Origin: Leucobacter allii
Lineage (GTDB): Bacteria; Actinomycetota; Actinomycetes; Actinomycetales; Microbacteriaceae
DNA length: 64,000 bases
Reading direction: 5' to 3'
NCBI RefSeq assembly: GCF_022919155.1
Contig: NZ_CP095045.1
Coordinates: forward strand, 1,302,001 to 1,366,000
Shown here one piece after another: positions 44,492 through 55,662 of this stretch. The notes beneath the pieces were generated by a model. That model was not told the origin of the DNA. It searched no databases and was given only the letters and a program-made list of their open reading frames with translations. The number at the start of each line of letters is the position of its first letter. Within the stretch, counting starts at the first letter, position 1. Position numbers and translations under genes: made by a program.

Positions 44492-44494
44492 CGT
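44466..44494 (+). promoter_or_regulatory. Promoter of the DUF6328 gene, twin of the lipocalin promoter
   Basis: TTGCCC (44466-44471), 17 bp, TAGCGT (44489-44494), embedded in the last codons of the ligase gene. It shares the 11-mer CTTGCCCGGCG and the same spacing with 40760-40789. Confidence 0.5.
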
Positions 44495-44568
44495 GGACGG
44501 CACAGAGCCGGACGACGGGACCATGGGCGGCCGCACGGCGCGGCGAGGAAGGGCGAGGAGGCGGGCCG

Positions 44569-45141
44569 ATGGCGGACAGCACGGACGGAGCGGCCGGCGC
44601 GATGCGGGCCGGGGGCCCCGCGGCCGAGACGTCGCTCGGCGTCGACGGCCGGGAGGAGACGCCGAACCAGCGCGCCGATCGCAACTGGAACGAGCTGCTG
44701 CAGGAGGTGCGCGTCACGCAGACCTCCACGCAGATCCTGGGCGCGTTCCTGCTCGCGGTCGCCTTCCAGCCCCGCTTCACCGAGCTCGACGACTACCAGC
44801 GGGCCCTCTACCTCGTGCTCGTGGCCGTCGCCGCGCTCGCGACCGCCCCGGCGCTCGCCCTCGTCATGCTGCACCGCAAGCACTTCGGCACGCTGCAGAA
44901 GGCCCGCGTCGTGCTCACCGGCAACCGGCTCCTGAAGGCCAATCTCGTCATCGTCTCCGTGCTGACGGCGGGCGTCGCGAGTCTCGTCTTCGACTTCGTG
45001 CTCGGGCGCACGGCCGGCTTCGTCGCCCTCGGGGCCGGCGTGCTCGTGAACTTCGGGCTCTGGGCGTTCATCCCGCTCGCCCAATACCGCCGTCGCCCGG
45101 GAGAAGTCAACCCCGCAGACGATCGGCACGCGGCGCCGTAG
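44569..45141 (+). CDS. DUF6328 membrane protein
   Basis: 190 residues. A disordered N-terminus (about 1-35) is followed by RADRNWNELLQEVRVTQTSTQILGAFLLAVAFQPRF, the DUF6328 signature, and four membrane helices (about 58-72, 82-100, 125-145, 148-168). Function is unknown; such genes in actinobacteria are often found with stress-response genes. GAGGAG precedes the ATG. Its stop begins a TAGGCT hexamer that may serve the next gene. Confidence 0.83.
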   Translation: MADSTDGAAGAMRAGGPAAETSLGVDGREETPNQRADRNWNELLQEVRVTQTSTQILGAFLLAVAFQPRFTELDDYQRALYLVLVAVAALATAPALALVMLHRKHFGTLQKARVVLTGNRLLKANLVIVSVLTAGVASLVFDFVLGRTAGFVALGAGVLVNFGLWAFIPLAQYRRRPGEVNPADDRHAAP

Positions 45142-45285
45142 GCTCGGGACACCGCGGGCGGGAGCGGCACGGCTTCCGTCTCGCGGTCCAAGATCCGACA
45201 CCCGCGAGGCCGCCGCCGCGCAGCGGGGGAGCGAGGCCTCGTGCGCCGCGAACGTCCGTTCGCGGCGCGGAGAGAGGAGCAACGC

Positions 45286-45738
45286 ATGCCCACCGTCAGC
45301 AGTGACATCGACATCGCCCTGCCCGTGCGAACGGTCTACGACCAGTGGACGCAGTTCGAGGACTACCCCGCGTTCATGTCCGGCGTCGAGGAGGTGCGGC
45401 AGCTCGACGACCGCACGCTCTACTGGGATGTCCGCGTCGGCGGCGTCGAGCGCGGGTTCCAGGCCGAGATCACCGAGCAGCTCCCCGACGAGCGCATCGC
45501 GTGGCGCAGCACGAGCGGGCCGCCCAACGCCGGCGTCGTCACCTTCCACCGGCTCGACGAGCGGACGACGCGGGTGCGCCTGCAGCTCGAGTGGGAACCG
45601 GAGGGGCTCGTCGAGCGCGTCGGCTCCGCCCTGCAGATCGACGACGCCCAGGTCGCGGCCGATCTGCGGGAGTTCGCGAGGCTCATGGAGGACAACGGCT
45701 TCGCGACCGGCGCCTGGCGCGGCACGATCGGATCCTGA
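45286..45738 (+). CDS. SRPBCC-superfamily protein (polyketide cyclase/dehydrase type)
   Basis: 150 residues. START-like fold: VSSDIDIALPVRTVYDQWTQFEDYPAFMSGVEEVRQLD, then LYWDVRVGGVERGFQAEITEQLPDERIAWRS and VTFHRLDERTTRVRLQLEWEP with a long C-terminal helix. Such proteins bind hydrophobic ligands; close relatives are often found beside general stress genes in actinobacteria. Ligand unknown. AGAGAGGAG precedes the ATG. Confidence 0.86.
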   Translation: MPTVSSDIDIALPVRTVYDQWTQFEDYPAFMSGVEEVRQLDDRTLYWDVRVGGVERGFQAEITEQLPDERIAWRSTSGPPNAGVVTFHRLDERTTRVRLQLEWEPEGLVERVGSALQIDDAQVAADLREFARLMEDNGFATGAWRGTIGS

Positions 45739-45749
45739 GGAGCTCGGAG

Positions 45750-45968
45750 ATGGATCGAGGATGGGAGCCGAACGAGACGCGCGACGAGGACGCGGAACTC
45801 GTCGTGACCGAGCATCGGGACGGATCTGAGCCCGCCGTTCCGCCCGAGGAGGAGACGGCCGTCGAACTCCCCGCTGGCGAGACTCCCCGCGAGGGGCTCG
45901 AGGCGCTCGGGGAGGACGTGGCCTCCTCGCCCGCGCAGCGCGGCAGGGACGAGCGCTCAGCGCGCTGA
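45750..45968 (+). CDS. Small acidic protein, function unknown
   Basis: 72 residues, very acidic and without hydrophobic segments (NETRDEDAELVVTEHRDG, PPEEETAVELPAGE), so probably disordered. It starts 11 bp after the SRPBCC stop with GGAG before the ATG, so the two are likely co-transcribed. It overlaps the end of the opposing EamA gene by 12 bp. Could be a spurious frame in a GC-rich stretch, but spacing and ribosome site favour a real gene. Confidence 0.55.
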   Translation: MDRGWEPNETRDEDAELVVTEHRDGSEPAVPPEEETAVELPAGETPREGLEALGEDVASSPAQRGRDERSAR

Positions 45969-46907
45969 GCGGCGCGTGCGAGCGCTCAGGAGCTCGCCGA
46001 GCTTGACCGCGACGACCCCGGCGACGATCAGCACGGCGCCGAGCCACTGGCGGCCCGTCGGGACGAGGGCGAGCAGCACGATCGTCCAGAGGATCCCGAA
46101 CAGCGGTTCCGAGTACCCGGTGAAGCTCGCCACGGTGGCGCCGAGCCGGCGGGACGCGGCGACGCCGAGGACGTAGGCGATCACCGTCGACACCAGCACC
46201 ATCCCGGCGACGGCGACCACGGCCGGGAGCTCCGCGCCGGCGATCCGCACCGGAGCCGCGCTCACGGCGAAGGGGAGCGCGCCGCTCGCACAGGCGATCA
46301 TGAGCAGGATCGCGGCGACGGCGAGCCCCAGCCCCACGAAGGGGAGCGGAGCGATGCCGTGATCGGACGTCGCTCCGGCGGCGTAGTAGGCCGCGTTGCC
46401 GATCGCCGCCACGAGGGCGAAGGCGACCCCCAGCGGGTGGAGGGCGTCCGCGCCCTCGCCGCCGCCGAGCGACACCGTCGCGAGACCCGCGACCGCGAGG
46501 GCGGCGCCCGCGAGGGTGACGGCGCCCGGCGGGATCCGGGTGCGCCCCCACAGCCACAGCATGAGCAGCACCGGTCCCATGAACTCGATGAGGAGCGCGA
46601 TGCTGGGCGGAATGTACGCGATCGCGAGGAAGTAGGCGAGCTGGCAGCCCGCCACGGCGAGCACGCCGAAGAGCACCACGGCCCGCCAGGCGCGGCGGAG
46701 CAGCGGCCACCGGCCTCGCATGAGCACGGCCGTCGGCGGGGCGAGCACGATCGCCGCGCAGACGATCCGCGCGGCCGCCGCCGCTCCGGCCGACCATCCT
46801 GCGGCGATGAGCGCGCTCGCGAAGACGCCGGAGAGCGCGAAGCTGGCTGCGGATCCGACCGCGAGCGTGAACCCGGCGAAGGGGACCGTCCGCGTCGACG
46901 CGCCCAT
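45957..46907 (-). CDS. EamA/DMT-superfamily exporter
   Basis: 316 residues, ten membrane helices in two EamA repeats (about 10-140 and 150-290). Repeat landmarks are LSGVFASALIAAGWSAGAAAAARIV, IPPSIALLIEFMGPVLLML and the matching second-half VSTVIAYVLGVAASRRLGATVASFTGYSEPLFGILWTIVLL. The group exports amino acids or metabolites (RhtA-like); the substrate is unknown. GAGGAACG precedes the ATG at 46907. Confidence 0.88.
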   Translation of the reverse strand: MGASTRTVPFAGFTLAVGSAASFALSGVFASALIAAGWSAGAAAAARIVCAAIVLAPPTAVLMRGRWPLLRRAWRAVVLFGVLAVAGCQLAYFLAIAYIPPSIALLIEFMGPVLLMLWLWGRTRIPPGAVTLAGAALAVAGLATVSLGGGEGADALHPLGVAFALVAAIGNAAYYAAGATSDHGIAPLPFVGLGLAVAAILLMIACASGALPFAVSAAPVRIAGAELPAVVAVAGMVLVSTVIAYVLGVAASRRLGATVASFTGYSEPLFGILWTIVLLALVPTGRQWLGAVLIVAGVVAVKLGELLSARTRRSAR

Positions 46908-47016
46908 CGTTCCTCCTCGCTCCGGCCGCGTGCGCATCGCGTGCGTCCCCGGCCTCCCGGACAGCCTAGCGCCGACGGCGCGCGCCGGCGTGCGGCGGGA
47001 GCGCGGCGCTCACGAC

Positions 47017-47022
47017 TACGCT
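47017..47022 (+). promoter_or_regulatory. Leaderless-type -10 box of the M20 hydrolase gene
   Basis: TACGCT, 6 nt before the ATG at 47029. Confidence 0.5.
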
Positions 47023-47028
47023 GGGAGC

Positions 47029-48360
47029 ATGAGCATCGTGACCCCGACCAGTGCCGAGACGCCGGACGCGGCGCTCTCCGAGACCGCCCGCATCGCGCGC
47101 GATCTGATCCGCTTCGACACGACGAACCGCGGCGGCGGCGACGCGGAGCCCGAACGCCCGGCGGCCGAGTACGTCGCCGCGTACCTGAGTGATCTGGGGC
47201 TGGAGCCCGAGATCGTGGAGTCGCTGCCCGGTCGGGCGAGCGTCGTGGCCAGGGTCGCCGGCGTCGATCCCGCTCTGCCGGCGCTCGTGCTCCACGGGCA
47301 CCTCGACGTCGTGCCCGCCGATCCCGCGAACTGGAGCGTCGACCCCTTCGCCGGCGAGATCCGCGACGGGATGCTCTGGGGGCGCGGCGCCGTGGATATG
47401 AAGGACATGGACGCCATGATCCTGACCGCGGTCGCCGAACTGCTGCGCGCGGGCGAGCGGCCGCGGCGCGACGTCGTGCTCGCCTTCTTCGCAGACGAGG
47501 AGAACGGCGGCGTCTACGGCTCGCATCACCTCGTCGCGCACCGCCCCGAGCTCTTCGCCGGGGCCGAGACCGCGATCAGCGAGGTCGGCGGCTATTCGAT
47601 CGACGTCGACGGCACGCGGGCGTATCTCATCCAGACCGGGGAGAAGTCCCTGGACTGGATCCGGCTGCGCGCGCGCGGCACGGCGGCGCACGGCTCGCGC
47701 GTCTGGCACGACAACGCGGTCACCCGCCTCGCCGAGGCGGTCGCGGCGCTGGGGCGACACGAGTGGCCGATCGCGCTCTGCGACACGACCCGCGAACTCG
47801 TCGACGCCATCGCGGCGATCCTGGGCGAGGATCCCCGGGAGGTCGGCCCGGAGGAGCTCGTGCTCCGCCTGGGCAAGACCGGCGGTTTCATCCAGGCGAG
47901 CCTGCGCAACACGAGCAACCCGACGGTCCTCGCCGCCGGCTACAAGCACAACGTCATCCCCGACACCGCCGAGGCGCTCGTCGACGTCCGCGCCCTGCCC
48001 GGCGAGCAGCAGGAGGTCATGGCCGAGGTGCGGCGCATCGTCGGCCCCGACGTCGAGGTCGAGACGCTGCACTCGGACATCGGGCTCGAGGCGCCCTTCA
48101 CCGGCGAACTCGTCGCGGCGATGACCGCGAGCCTCGAGCGCGAGGACCCCGAGGCCCGCGTCCTACCGTACCTGCTCTCGGGGGGCACGGACAACAAGGC
48201 GCTCTCGCTGCTCGGCATCACCGGGTACGGCTTCGCGCCGCTCCGCCTGCCCGCCGACCTCGACTTCCCCGGCATGTTCCACGGCGTCGATGAGCGCGTG
48301 CCCCTCGACGCGCTCGACTTCGGCCACCGGGTCCTCGTGGACCTGCTCCGCAGCTACTGA
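47029..48360 (+). CDS. M20-family metallopeptidase/amidohydrolase
   Basis: 443 residues. Di-zinc motifs: LVLHGHLDVVPAD, GRGAVDMKDMDAMI, FADEENGGVYGSHHL (catalytic and ligand Glu) and, near the C-terminus, [16 protein letters not shown] with the last His ligand. The dimerisation domain lies at about 215-330. Similar proteins are ArgE/DapE-like deacylases or dipeptidases; the annotation cannot be made more exact. Divergent from the EamA gene. Confidence 0.9.
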   Translation: MSIVTPTSAETPDAALSETARIARDLIRFDTTNRGGGDAEPERPAAEYVAAYLSDLGLEPEIVESLPGRASVVARVAGVDPALPALVLHGHLDVVPADPANWSVDPFAGEIRDGMLWGRGAVDMKDMDAMILTAVAELLRAGERPRRDVVLAFFADEENGGVYGSHHLVAHRPELFAGAETAISEVGGYSIDVDGTRAYLIQTGEKSLDWIRLRARGTAAHGSRVWHDNAVTRLAEAVAALGRHEWPIALCDTTRELVDAIAAILGEDPREVGPEELVLRLGKTGGFIQASLRNTSNPTVLAAGYKHNVIPDTAEALVDVRALPGEQQEVMAEVRRIVGPDVEVETLHSDIGLEAPFTGELVAAMTASLEREDPEARVLPYLLSGGTDNKALSLLGITGYGFAPLRLPADLDFPGMFHGVDERVPLDALDFGHRVLVDLLRSY

Positions 48361-48412
48361 CCCCGAGCGGGCGGCGAGCGCGTCGCTCCGGAGTCGCGCG
48401 GTCGGCGTGGGC

Positions 48413-48418
48413 TATCCT
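48413..48418 (+). promoter_or_regulatory. Putative -10 box of uppP
   Basis: TATCCT; transcription would start near 48425, giving a leader of about 78 nt. uppP has the ribosome site AAAGGAAA. Confidence 0.4.
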
Positions 48419-48502
48419 GGACGGCGGCCCGCCCGCCGGGCGGCTTCCGCTCCGCGCCCGGCCGGCGCCTGCGGCGCGATCGCCGGCCGATGAAAGGAAA
48501 CG

Positions 48503-49372
48503 ATGGGAATCTTCGAGGCGATCCTGCTCGGGATCATCCAGGGGCTCACCGAGTTCCTGCCGATCTCCTCGAGCGCGCATCTGCGCATCGCGAGCGAGCT
48601 GCTCGGGATCGGCGATGCCGGCGCCGCGTTCACCGCGATCACGCAGATCGGCACGGAGGCCGCGGTCATCGTCTTCTTCTGGCGCGACATCGTGCGCATC
48701 ATCGGCCGCTGGTTCGGATCGCTCACGGGCCGGGTGGCGCGGAAGGACCCCGATGCGCTGATGGGGTGGTGGATCATCGTCGGCACGCTGCCGATCGTCG
48801 TGCTCGGGCTGCTGTTCCAGGACCAGATCGAGACGACGCTGCGCTCGCTGTGGTTCGTCGCGATCTCGCTCATCGTCTTCGGCCTGCTGCTGGGGGTCGC
48901 CGACCGCGTCGGGCGCAACGCCCGGCCGCTCGAGCAGCTCACCTGGAAGCACGGTCTCGTCTACGGCTTCGCGCAGGCGCTCGCGCTGATCCCCGGCGTC
49001 TCCCGCTCCGGCGGCACCATCACGGCCGGTCTCTTCATGGGGTACCGTCGCGAGGCCGCGGCGCGCTACTCCTTCCTGCTCGCGATCCCCGCCGTGCTCG
49101 GCTCGGGCTTCTACCAGGTCTTCAAGGCGGTGCGGGCGCCCGAGGGGCAGACCCCGATGGGACTCACCCTCGTCGCGACTCTCGTCGCCTTCGTCGTCGC
49201 CCTCTTCGTCATCGGACTGTTCATGAAGTACATCTCGAAGCGCAGCTTCCTCCCCTTCGTCGTCTACCGCGTGCTGCTCGGCATCGCCATCATCGTGCTG
49301 CTGAGCGCGGGCGTGCTCACGCCGGAGGGCGGCGTCGCCGCGGCGACGGCGACGACGGGAGGATCGCTGTGA
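48503..49372 (+). CDS. uppP: Undecaprenyl-diphosphatase (bacitracin resistance protein family)
   Basis: 289 residues with about eight membrane helices. The two catalytic signatures are [16 protein letters not shown] (about 14-29) and [17 protein letters not shown] (about 160-176). It dephosphorylates undecaprenyl diphosphate so that the lipid carrier of cell-wall synthesis is recycled. Its stop overlaps the GTG start of mshC (GTGA), as in many actinobacteria. Confidence 0.97.
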   Translation: MGIFEAILLGIIQGLTEFLPISSSAHLRIASELLGIGDAGAAFTAITQIGTEAAVIVFFWRDIVRIIGRWFGSLTGRVARKDPDALMGWWIIVGTLPIVVLGLLFQDQIETTLRSLWFVAISLIVFGLLLGVADRVGRNARPLEQLTWKHGLVYGFAQALALIPGVSRSGGTITAGLFMGYRREAAARYSFLLAIPAVLGSGFYQVFKAVRAPEGQTPMGLTLVATLVAFVVALFVIGLFMKYISKRSFLPFVVYRVLLGIAIIVLLSAGVLTPEGGVAAATATTGGSL

Positions 49373-50646
49373 GGACCTGGACTCCGCCGGAGGCGCCCGA
49401 GCTCCCCGGCGCGGGCACCGCGCCGAAGCTCTTCAACACCGCGACCGAGCGGCTCGAGCACCCCGCCATCCACGAGGGCCGCGCACGGCTCTACGTCTGC
49501 GGCATCACCCCCTACGACGCGACCCACCTCGGGCACGCCTTCACGTACCTCGCGTTCGACATCATGCAGCGCGCCTGGCGCGACGCCGGCATCGACACCG
49601 TCTACGCGCAGAACATCACCGATGTCGACGACCCGCTGCTCGAGCGCGCGGAGGCCACCGGCGTCGACTGGCGAGCCCTCGCCGACGAGCAGATCGGGCT
49701 GTTCCGCTCCGACATGCACCGCATGGGCATGCTCCCTCCCGATCACTACGTCGCCGTCACGGAGCGCATCGACGAGATCGCCGCGGCCGTGGCCGCGCTC
49801 GAGGCACGGGGATTCGCGTACCGGGTGCCGACCGAGGGCGCCGCGGGGGACGACGTCTACTTCGACACGGCGGCGGCCGAGCGCGACTCTCAGTGGCGCC
49901 TCGGCGACGTCTCGCCGTACGCGCCGGAGACGCGGCTCGCCCTGAGCGCCGAGCGGGGCGGCGATCCCGAGCGCGCGGGCAAGCGCGGCCCGCTCGACCC
50001 GCTGCTGTGGCGGGCGGCCCGCGCCGGCGAGCCGAGCTGGGAGAGTCCCGTGGGCCCGGGACGCCCCGGCTGGCACGTCGAGTGCTCGGTCATCGCCACC
50101 GAGGCGCTCGGCGGCGCCTTCACCGTGCAGGGCGGCGGCTCCGACCTCATCTTCCCCCACCACGAGTTCACCGCGGCGCACGCCACGGCCCTCTCGGGCA
50201 CGCCGCTCGCACACGCCTACTGCCACGCCGGTCTCGTGTCCTACCAGGGGCACAAGATGTCGAAATCCCGCGGCAACCTCGTCTTCGTCTCGAAGCTGCT
50301 CGACGGCACGGGGGCGCACCCGGGGCCGGCGGATCCCGCCGCGATCCGCCTGGGGCTCCTCGCGCACCACTACCGCTCGGAGTGGGAGTGGCACGACGCC
50401 GACCTGGAGACCGCGCACCGGCGTCTCGACGCCTGGCGCGCGGGGCTCACGCGGTCGAGCGCGGATCCCGCGTCGTCCCTCGCGGTGCTGCAGCAGCTCC
50501 GCTCGGCGCTCGCCAACGACCTCGACACGCCCGTGATGCTCGCGACCCTCGACGCCGCGCTCGATCGCGGCGTCGACGACCCGCGGCTCGTCGCGGACGC
50601 GGCCCTCGCGCTCCTCGGCGTGCAGCTGGAGCCCGCGAACGACTAG
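49369..50646 (+). CDS. mshC: Cysteine-1-D-myo-inosityl 2-amino-2-deoxy-alpha-D-glucopyranoside ligase (MshC)
   Basis: 425 residues, a relative of cysteinyl-tRNA synthetase without the tRNA-binding part. [23 protein letters not shown] holds the zinc-binding Cys and the HIGH-type motif; WHVECSVIA and [14 protein letters not shown] add the remaining zinc ligands; [11 protein letters not shown] is the ATP loop. It ligates cysteine to glucosaminyl inositol in mycothiol synthesis, the main actinobacterial thiol. Ends tail to tail with the PAC2 gene, sharing CTAG. Confidence 0.96.
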   Translation: MRTWTPPEAPELPGAGTAPKLFNTATERLEHPAIHEGRARLYVCGITPYDATHLGHAFTYLAFDIMQRAWRDAGIDTVYAQNITDVDDPLLERAEATGVDWRALADEQIGLFRSDMHRMGMLPPDHYVAVTERIDEIAAAVAALEARGFAYRVPTEGAAGDDVYFDTAAAERDSQWRLGDVSPYAPETRLALSAERGGDPERAGKRGPLDPLLWRAARAGEPSWESPVGPGRPGWHVECSVIATEALGGAFTVQGGGSDLIFPHHEFTAAHATALSGTPLAHAYCHAGLVSYQGHKMSKSRGNLVFVSKLLDGTGAHPGPADPAAIRLGLLAHHYRSEWEWHDADLETAHRRLDAWRAGLTRSSADPASSLAVLQQLRSALANDLDTPVMLATLDAALDRGVDDPRLVADAALALLGVQLEPAND

Positions 50647-51737
50647 CGCTCGTCCTCGGGGGGCTCCTCGGGCGCGTCGGCGGACCCCGCGCCGCCGTCG
50701 GTCCCCGTGCCGTCGGCGGTCCTCGTGCCGTCCGGGTCGGCTCCGCCGTCGACTCCGCCGTCGGTGGTCGTCGCGCCGTCCGGCGCCGGTCGCACGGGGG
50801 GCTGGGTCGCCGCGCGCCGATGCTCCTGGGCCCGTCCGCCCTCGAGGAACTTCTCGAACTCGAGCGCGATCGCGTCGCCCGTCGTCTCGGCCGCGAGGGC
50901 CTCGTCGCGCGACTCCTCGAGCCTGCGGATGTAGCTCGACATCTCCTCGTCTCCGGCCGCGATGCGATTGATGTTCGCCTCCCACTCGTTCGCCTGGACG
51001 AGCAGTTCGCCGCGCGGGATGACGATGTCGAGGAGCTCCTCGAGCTTGTCCAGCAGCGCGAGCGTCGCCTTCGGCGAGGGCGTGCTGTGCACGTAGTGGG
51101 GCACCTGGGCCCACAGGGAGACCGGGGGGATGCCCGCGTCCACGAGTGCGAGCTCGAGCACCGTCGAGATCCCGATGGCGCCCTCGTAGCTGCTGCGCTC
51201 GGCGCCCGTCGCCTCGCGCAGCTCGGGGCTCTCGCTCGAGATCGACGTCACGATCGGGCGCGAGTGGGGCGCGTCGGAGTACATCGCGCCGAGGATGATC
51301 ACGGAGTCGATGGCCCAGACGTCGACGAGCTCCACGATCTCGTCGGCGAAGTTCTGCCAGTCCCTCGCAGGCTCGACGCCCGCGAGGAGGAAGAGATCGG
51401 TCACGGGGCTGCCGTCGATCCGCCGCACCGTCTCGGCGCCGGACTCGGTCGCCGCCGGAGCGCTCGCGTCGGCCGCGGCGGCGCCGGGCCGCTCGATCTG
51501 CCCGTAGAGCTTGGTGTCCGGCCACTCGAGAAGCCGGTTGCCCTGCCCGTCGAAGACCACCTTGGGGCGGTGGACCTGGAAGTCGACGTAGCCCTCGGCG
51601 CTGATCTCGTGGAGCACTTCCGCGTCGAGGAGCGCCGCGAGGTGCTGCAGGACCTCCGTCGTCGCGTCCCCGGCATCGCTCCATCCCTGGAACGCGACGA
51701 CGAGCACGCGAGGCGGGCGGGATGCGGATTCGCTCAC
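50643..51737 (-). CDS. PAC2-family protein
   Basis: 364 residues from the GTG at 51737, which follows AAGGAGAA. PAC2 domain (about 10-280): VLVVAFQGWSDAGDATTEVLQHL, YVDFQVHRPKVVFDGQGNRLLEWP, DLFLLAGVEPARDWQNFADEIVELV and SLWAQVPHYVHSTPSPKATLALLDKLEELL. Eukaryotic PAC2 is a proteasome assembly chaperone; the bacterial role is unknown. The C-terminal about 60 residues are Gly/Asp/Thr-rich and look disordered. The longer in-frame opening upstream of 51737 runs antisense to the HAD gene and is not used. Possible -10 TATCCT at 51781-51776. Confidence 0.87.
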   Translation of the reverse strand: MSESASRPPRVLVVAFQGWSDAGDATTEVLQHLAALLDAEVLHEISAEGYVDFQVHRPKVVFDGQGNRLLEWPDTKLYGQIERPGAAAADASAPAATESGAETVRRIDGSPVTDLFLLAGVEPARDWQNFADEIVELVDVWAIDSVIILGAMYSDAPHSRPIVTSISSESPELREATGAERSSYEGAIGISTVLELALVDAGIPPVSLWAQVPHYVHSTPSPKATLALLDKLEELLDIVIPRGELLVQANEWEANINRIAAGDEEMSSYIRRLEESRDEALAAETTGDAIALEFEKFLEGGRAQEHRRAATQPPVRPAPDGATTTDGGVDGGADPDGTRTADGTGTDGGAGSADAPEEPPEDER

Positions 51738-51815
51738 TGAATCGGTTCTCCTTCGGGACTGCGGGTGATCCGTCCAGGATATACGCCGCGCGCGGCGGCG
51801 CACGGGCGCGCTCGC

Positions 51816-51821
51816 TAGACT
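51816..51821 (+). promoter_or_regulatory. Leaderless-type -10 box of the HAD phosphatase gene
   Basis: TAGACT in the context CTCGCTAGACT, 7 nt before the ATG at 51829. Confidence 0.5.
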
Positions 51822-51828
51822 GGGGCGG

Positions 51829-53612
<1,784 letters not shown>

Positions 53613-53686
53613 ACCGGGCGGCGCCCGCAGCGCCCTCCGGTTCGATAGGATGGCCGGGTTCACACAGGCTTCCGCGAGAGGTGCAT

Positions 53687-54634
53687 ATGCTTCGTCGACT
53701 CGTTCCCGCTACCGCTGCCGCCGGGCTGCTCCTCGCCGGGCTCACCGGGTGCAGCGCGCAGCTCGCCTCCGCGGCCGATTGCAGCCCTGCGCTGCAGCCC
53801 GGCGTGCTGAGCGACGGCGTCACCGTGCTCGGCGGCTTCGGCGAGGTGCCTGAGGTCTCCATCCCCGAGGACGTCTCGATCGACGCGACCCAGCGCACGA
53901 TCGTCGCCGGGGCGGACGCGGCCGAGGAGGCGTCGGAGGACGACGCCCGGGTCGCCGTCGACCAGAGCCTCGTCGGCGTCAACATGGCGTTCTTCGATTC
54001 GTCCACGAGCGAGCAGGTCTACGAGAGCCCGGGCTTCGGCGACGCCGCGGCATCGCCCGAACTGCTCCTGCTCGACGACGAGACCGCGAACCCGCTGAGC
54101 GAGGCCGTGCGCTGCACGGTGCCGGGGGATCGGGTCGTCCTGGCCTTCGGCCCCGATGACAGCGCCGCCTTCGGCGCGCAGCTCGGGACGACGGGCGATG
54201 CCGCCATCGTCGGCGTCCTCGACGTGGTGTCCACGGCGGCCCTCGCCGCCGACGGCCCGGTGCGCGGGCTGCCGAACGGCTACCCCGCGGTCGTCACGAA
54301 CGACGAGGGGCGGCCGGGCATGGTGCTGCCCCCGAGCGAGGCGCCGACCGCCACGAGCTCGGCGGTGCGGATCGCGGGCGACGGCGAGAAGGTCGCCGCG
54401 GACGACGGCGTCGTCGCGCAGGTGCTGCAGGTGTCCTGGGACGGGTCGGTGAAGCTCAACACCTGGGACACCGGGCTCACCGCGCTCGGCACCGAGGATC
54501 AGATCGCGCAGTCCGGCTACACCTTCCGCAGCGAACTCACGGGCAAGCAGATCGGATCCCAGGTGGTCGTGGTCGAGGCGCTCGACGGCGGGGACGCGCA
54601 GGTCGTCGTCGTCGACATCGTCGGCGTCAGCTGA
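53687..54634 (+). CDS. Secreted lipoprotein with FKBP-type peptidyl-prolyl isomerase-like domain
   Basis: 315 residues. Lipoprotein signal ATAAAGLLLAGLTGC with the lipidated Cys at about 22. The C-terminal third (about 210-315) resembles the diverged FKBP domain of the actinobacterial lipoproteins between the pup locus and pafBC: GLPNGYPAVVTNDEGRPGMVLP, VLQVSWDGSVKLNTWD and EALDGGDAQVVVVDIVG. Similarity is weak, and it could be a non-catalytic member. A TAGGAT -10-like box is at 53646. GAGAGG precedes the ATG. Confidence 0.72.
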   Translation: MLRRLVPATAAAGLLLAGLTGCSAQLASAADCSPALQPGVLSDGVTVLGGFGEVPEVSIPEDVSIDATQRTIVAGADAAEEASEDDARVAVDQSLVGVNMAFFDSSTSEQVYESPGFGDAAASPELLLLDDETANPLSEAVRCTVPGDRVVLAFGPDDSAAFGAQLGTTGDAAIVGVLDVVSTAALAADGPVRGLPNGYPAVVTNDEGRPGMVLPPSEAPTATSSAVRIAGDGEKVAADDGVVAQVLQVSWDGSVKLNTWDTGLTALGTEDQIAQSGYTFRSELTGKQIGSQVVVVEALDGGDAQVVVVDIVGVS

Positions 54635-54642
54635 GGACGGCG

Positions 54643-55662
54643 ATGGCGGAGCGCTCCGCGGTGCCGGGGGAGCAGCGGGTCTTCAGCCTCGTGCTCGCGC
54701 TCATCGTGAGCCCGCAGGGCCTCACGAAGCGGGCGCTGCTCTCCTCCGTCTACGGCTACGCGGACCGCTTCCGCCCGGGCGAGGCGAACGTCGCGCTCGA
54801 GCGCCAGTTCGAGCGCGACAAGGAGCAGCTGCGCGCGCTCGGGATCCAGATCGAGACCATCGACTCGCCGCAGGAACCGGGCAACAACCAGCTCACCCGC
54901 TACCGCATCTCGAAGGATCGGCTGCAGTTCCCTCCGGAGCTGCGCTTCTCGGCGCGCGAGCTCGTGCTGCTGCGGCTCGCGGCCCTGGCCTGGAGCGAGG
55001 GCAGCATGAGCGCCCAGTCGCGCCGGGCGGCGATGAAGCTCCAGGCCCTCGGCGCCGGCTTCGACCTGCAGCATCTCGGCGTCGCGCCGAGCCTCGGCAC
55101 CGCGGAGCCGTCCGCGGCGCCGCTCCAGGAGGCGATCGACGCGGGGCGCGCGGTGCGATTCGACTACACGCTGCCCGACCGCGACGCGCCGCTCGCGCGC
55201 CGGGTGGCCCCGCTGCGGCTGCACCGCGCCGACGGCCGCTGGCACCTGATCTCGTGGGACCTCGAGCGCGACGCGGCGCGCGTGTTCCTGCTCGGACGGA
55301 TCTCCGGCGCGGTGCGCGCGGAGCGGACCGCCTTCCCGCCCGCCCTCCGCGACGAGGCGGACGGCATCGTCGCGGAGCTGCTGCGCCTGCGCGAGGAGCA
55401 GCGCGCCGTCGTCCACGTGCGTCGGGGGAGCGTCGCGGAAGCCCGGCTGGCGCCGCGCGCCGAGCCGGGCGAGCCGATGCCGGGGGACCGGGCGGCGCTC
55501 AGCCTGGGCGTGCTCGATCAGCACCTGTTCGCGGAGGAGCTCATCGGCTACGGGCCGGACGCCGCCGTCGTCTCGCCGCCCCGGCTCCGGGAGCTCGTCG
55601 TATCCGGCTTGCGACGGATCGCCGCGGCGCACGCGGCTCGGCAGGAGGACGATCATGCCTGA
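54643..55662 (+). CDS. pafB: PafB, WYL-domain transcriptional regulator
   Basis: 339 residues. A winged helix-turn-helix at the N-terminus (about 10-75, VLALIVSPQGLTKRALLSSVYGY), then the WYL domain (about 150-320) with IDAGRAVRFDYTLPDRDAPLARRVAPLRLHRADGRWHLISWDLERDAARVF. PafBC is the activator of the LexA-independent DNA-damage response in mycobacteria. Overlaps pafC by 8 bp. Here it is retained although the proteasome genes are not in this locus. Confidence 0.87.
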   Translation: MAERSAVPGEQRVFSLVLALIVSPQGLTKRALLSSVYGYADRFRPGEANVALERQFERDKEQLRALGIQIETIDSPQEPGNNQLTRYRISKDRLQFPPELRFSARELVLLRLAALAWSEGSMSAQSRRAAMKLQALGAGFDLQHLGVAPSLGTAEPSAAPLQEAIDAGRAVRFDYTLPDRDAPLARRVAPLRLHRADGRWHLISWDLERDAARVFLLGRISGAVRAERTAFPPALRDEADGIVAELLRLREEQRAVVHVRRGSVAEARLAPRAEPGEPMPGDRAALSLGVLDQHLFAEELIGYGPDAAVVSPPRLRELVVSGLRRIAAAHAARQEDDHA

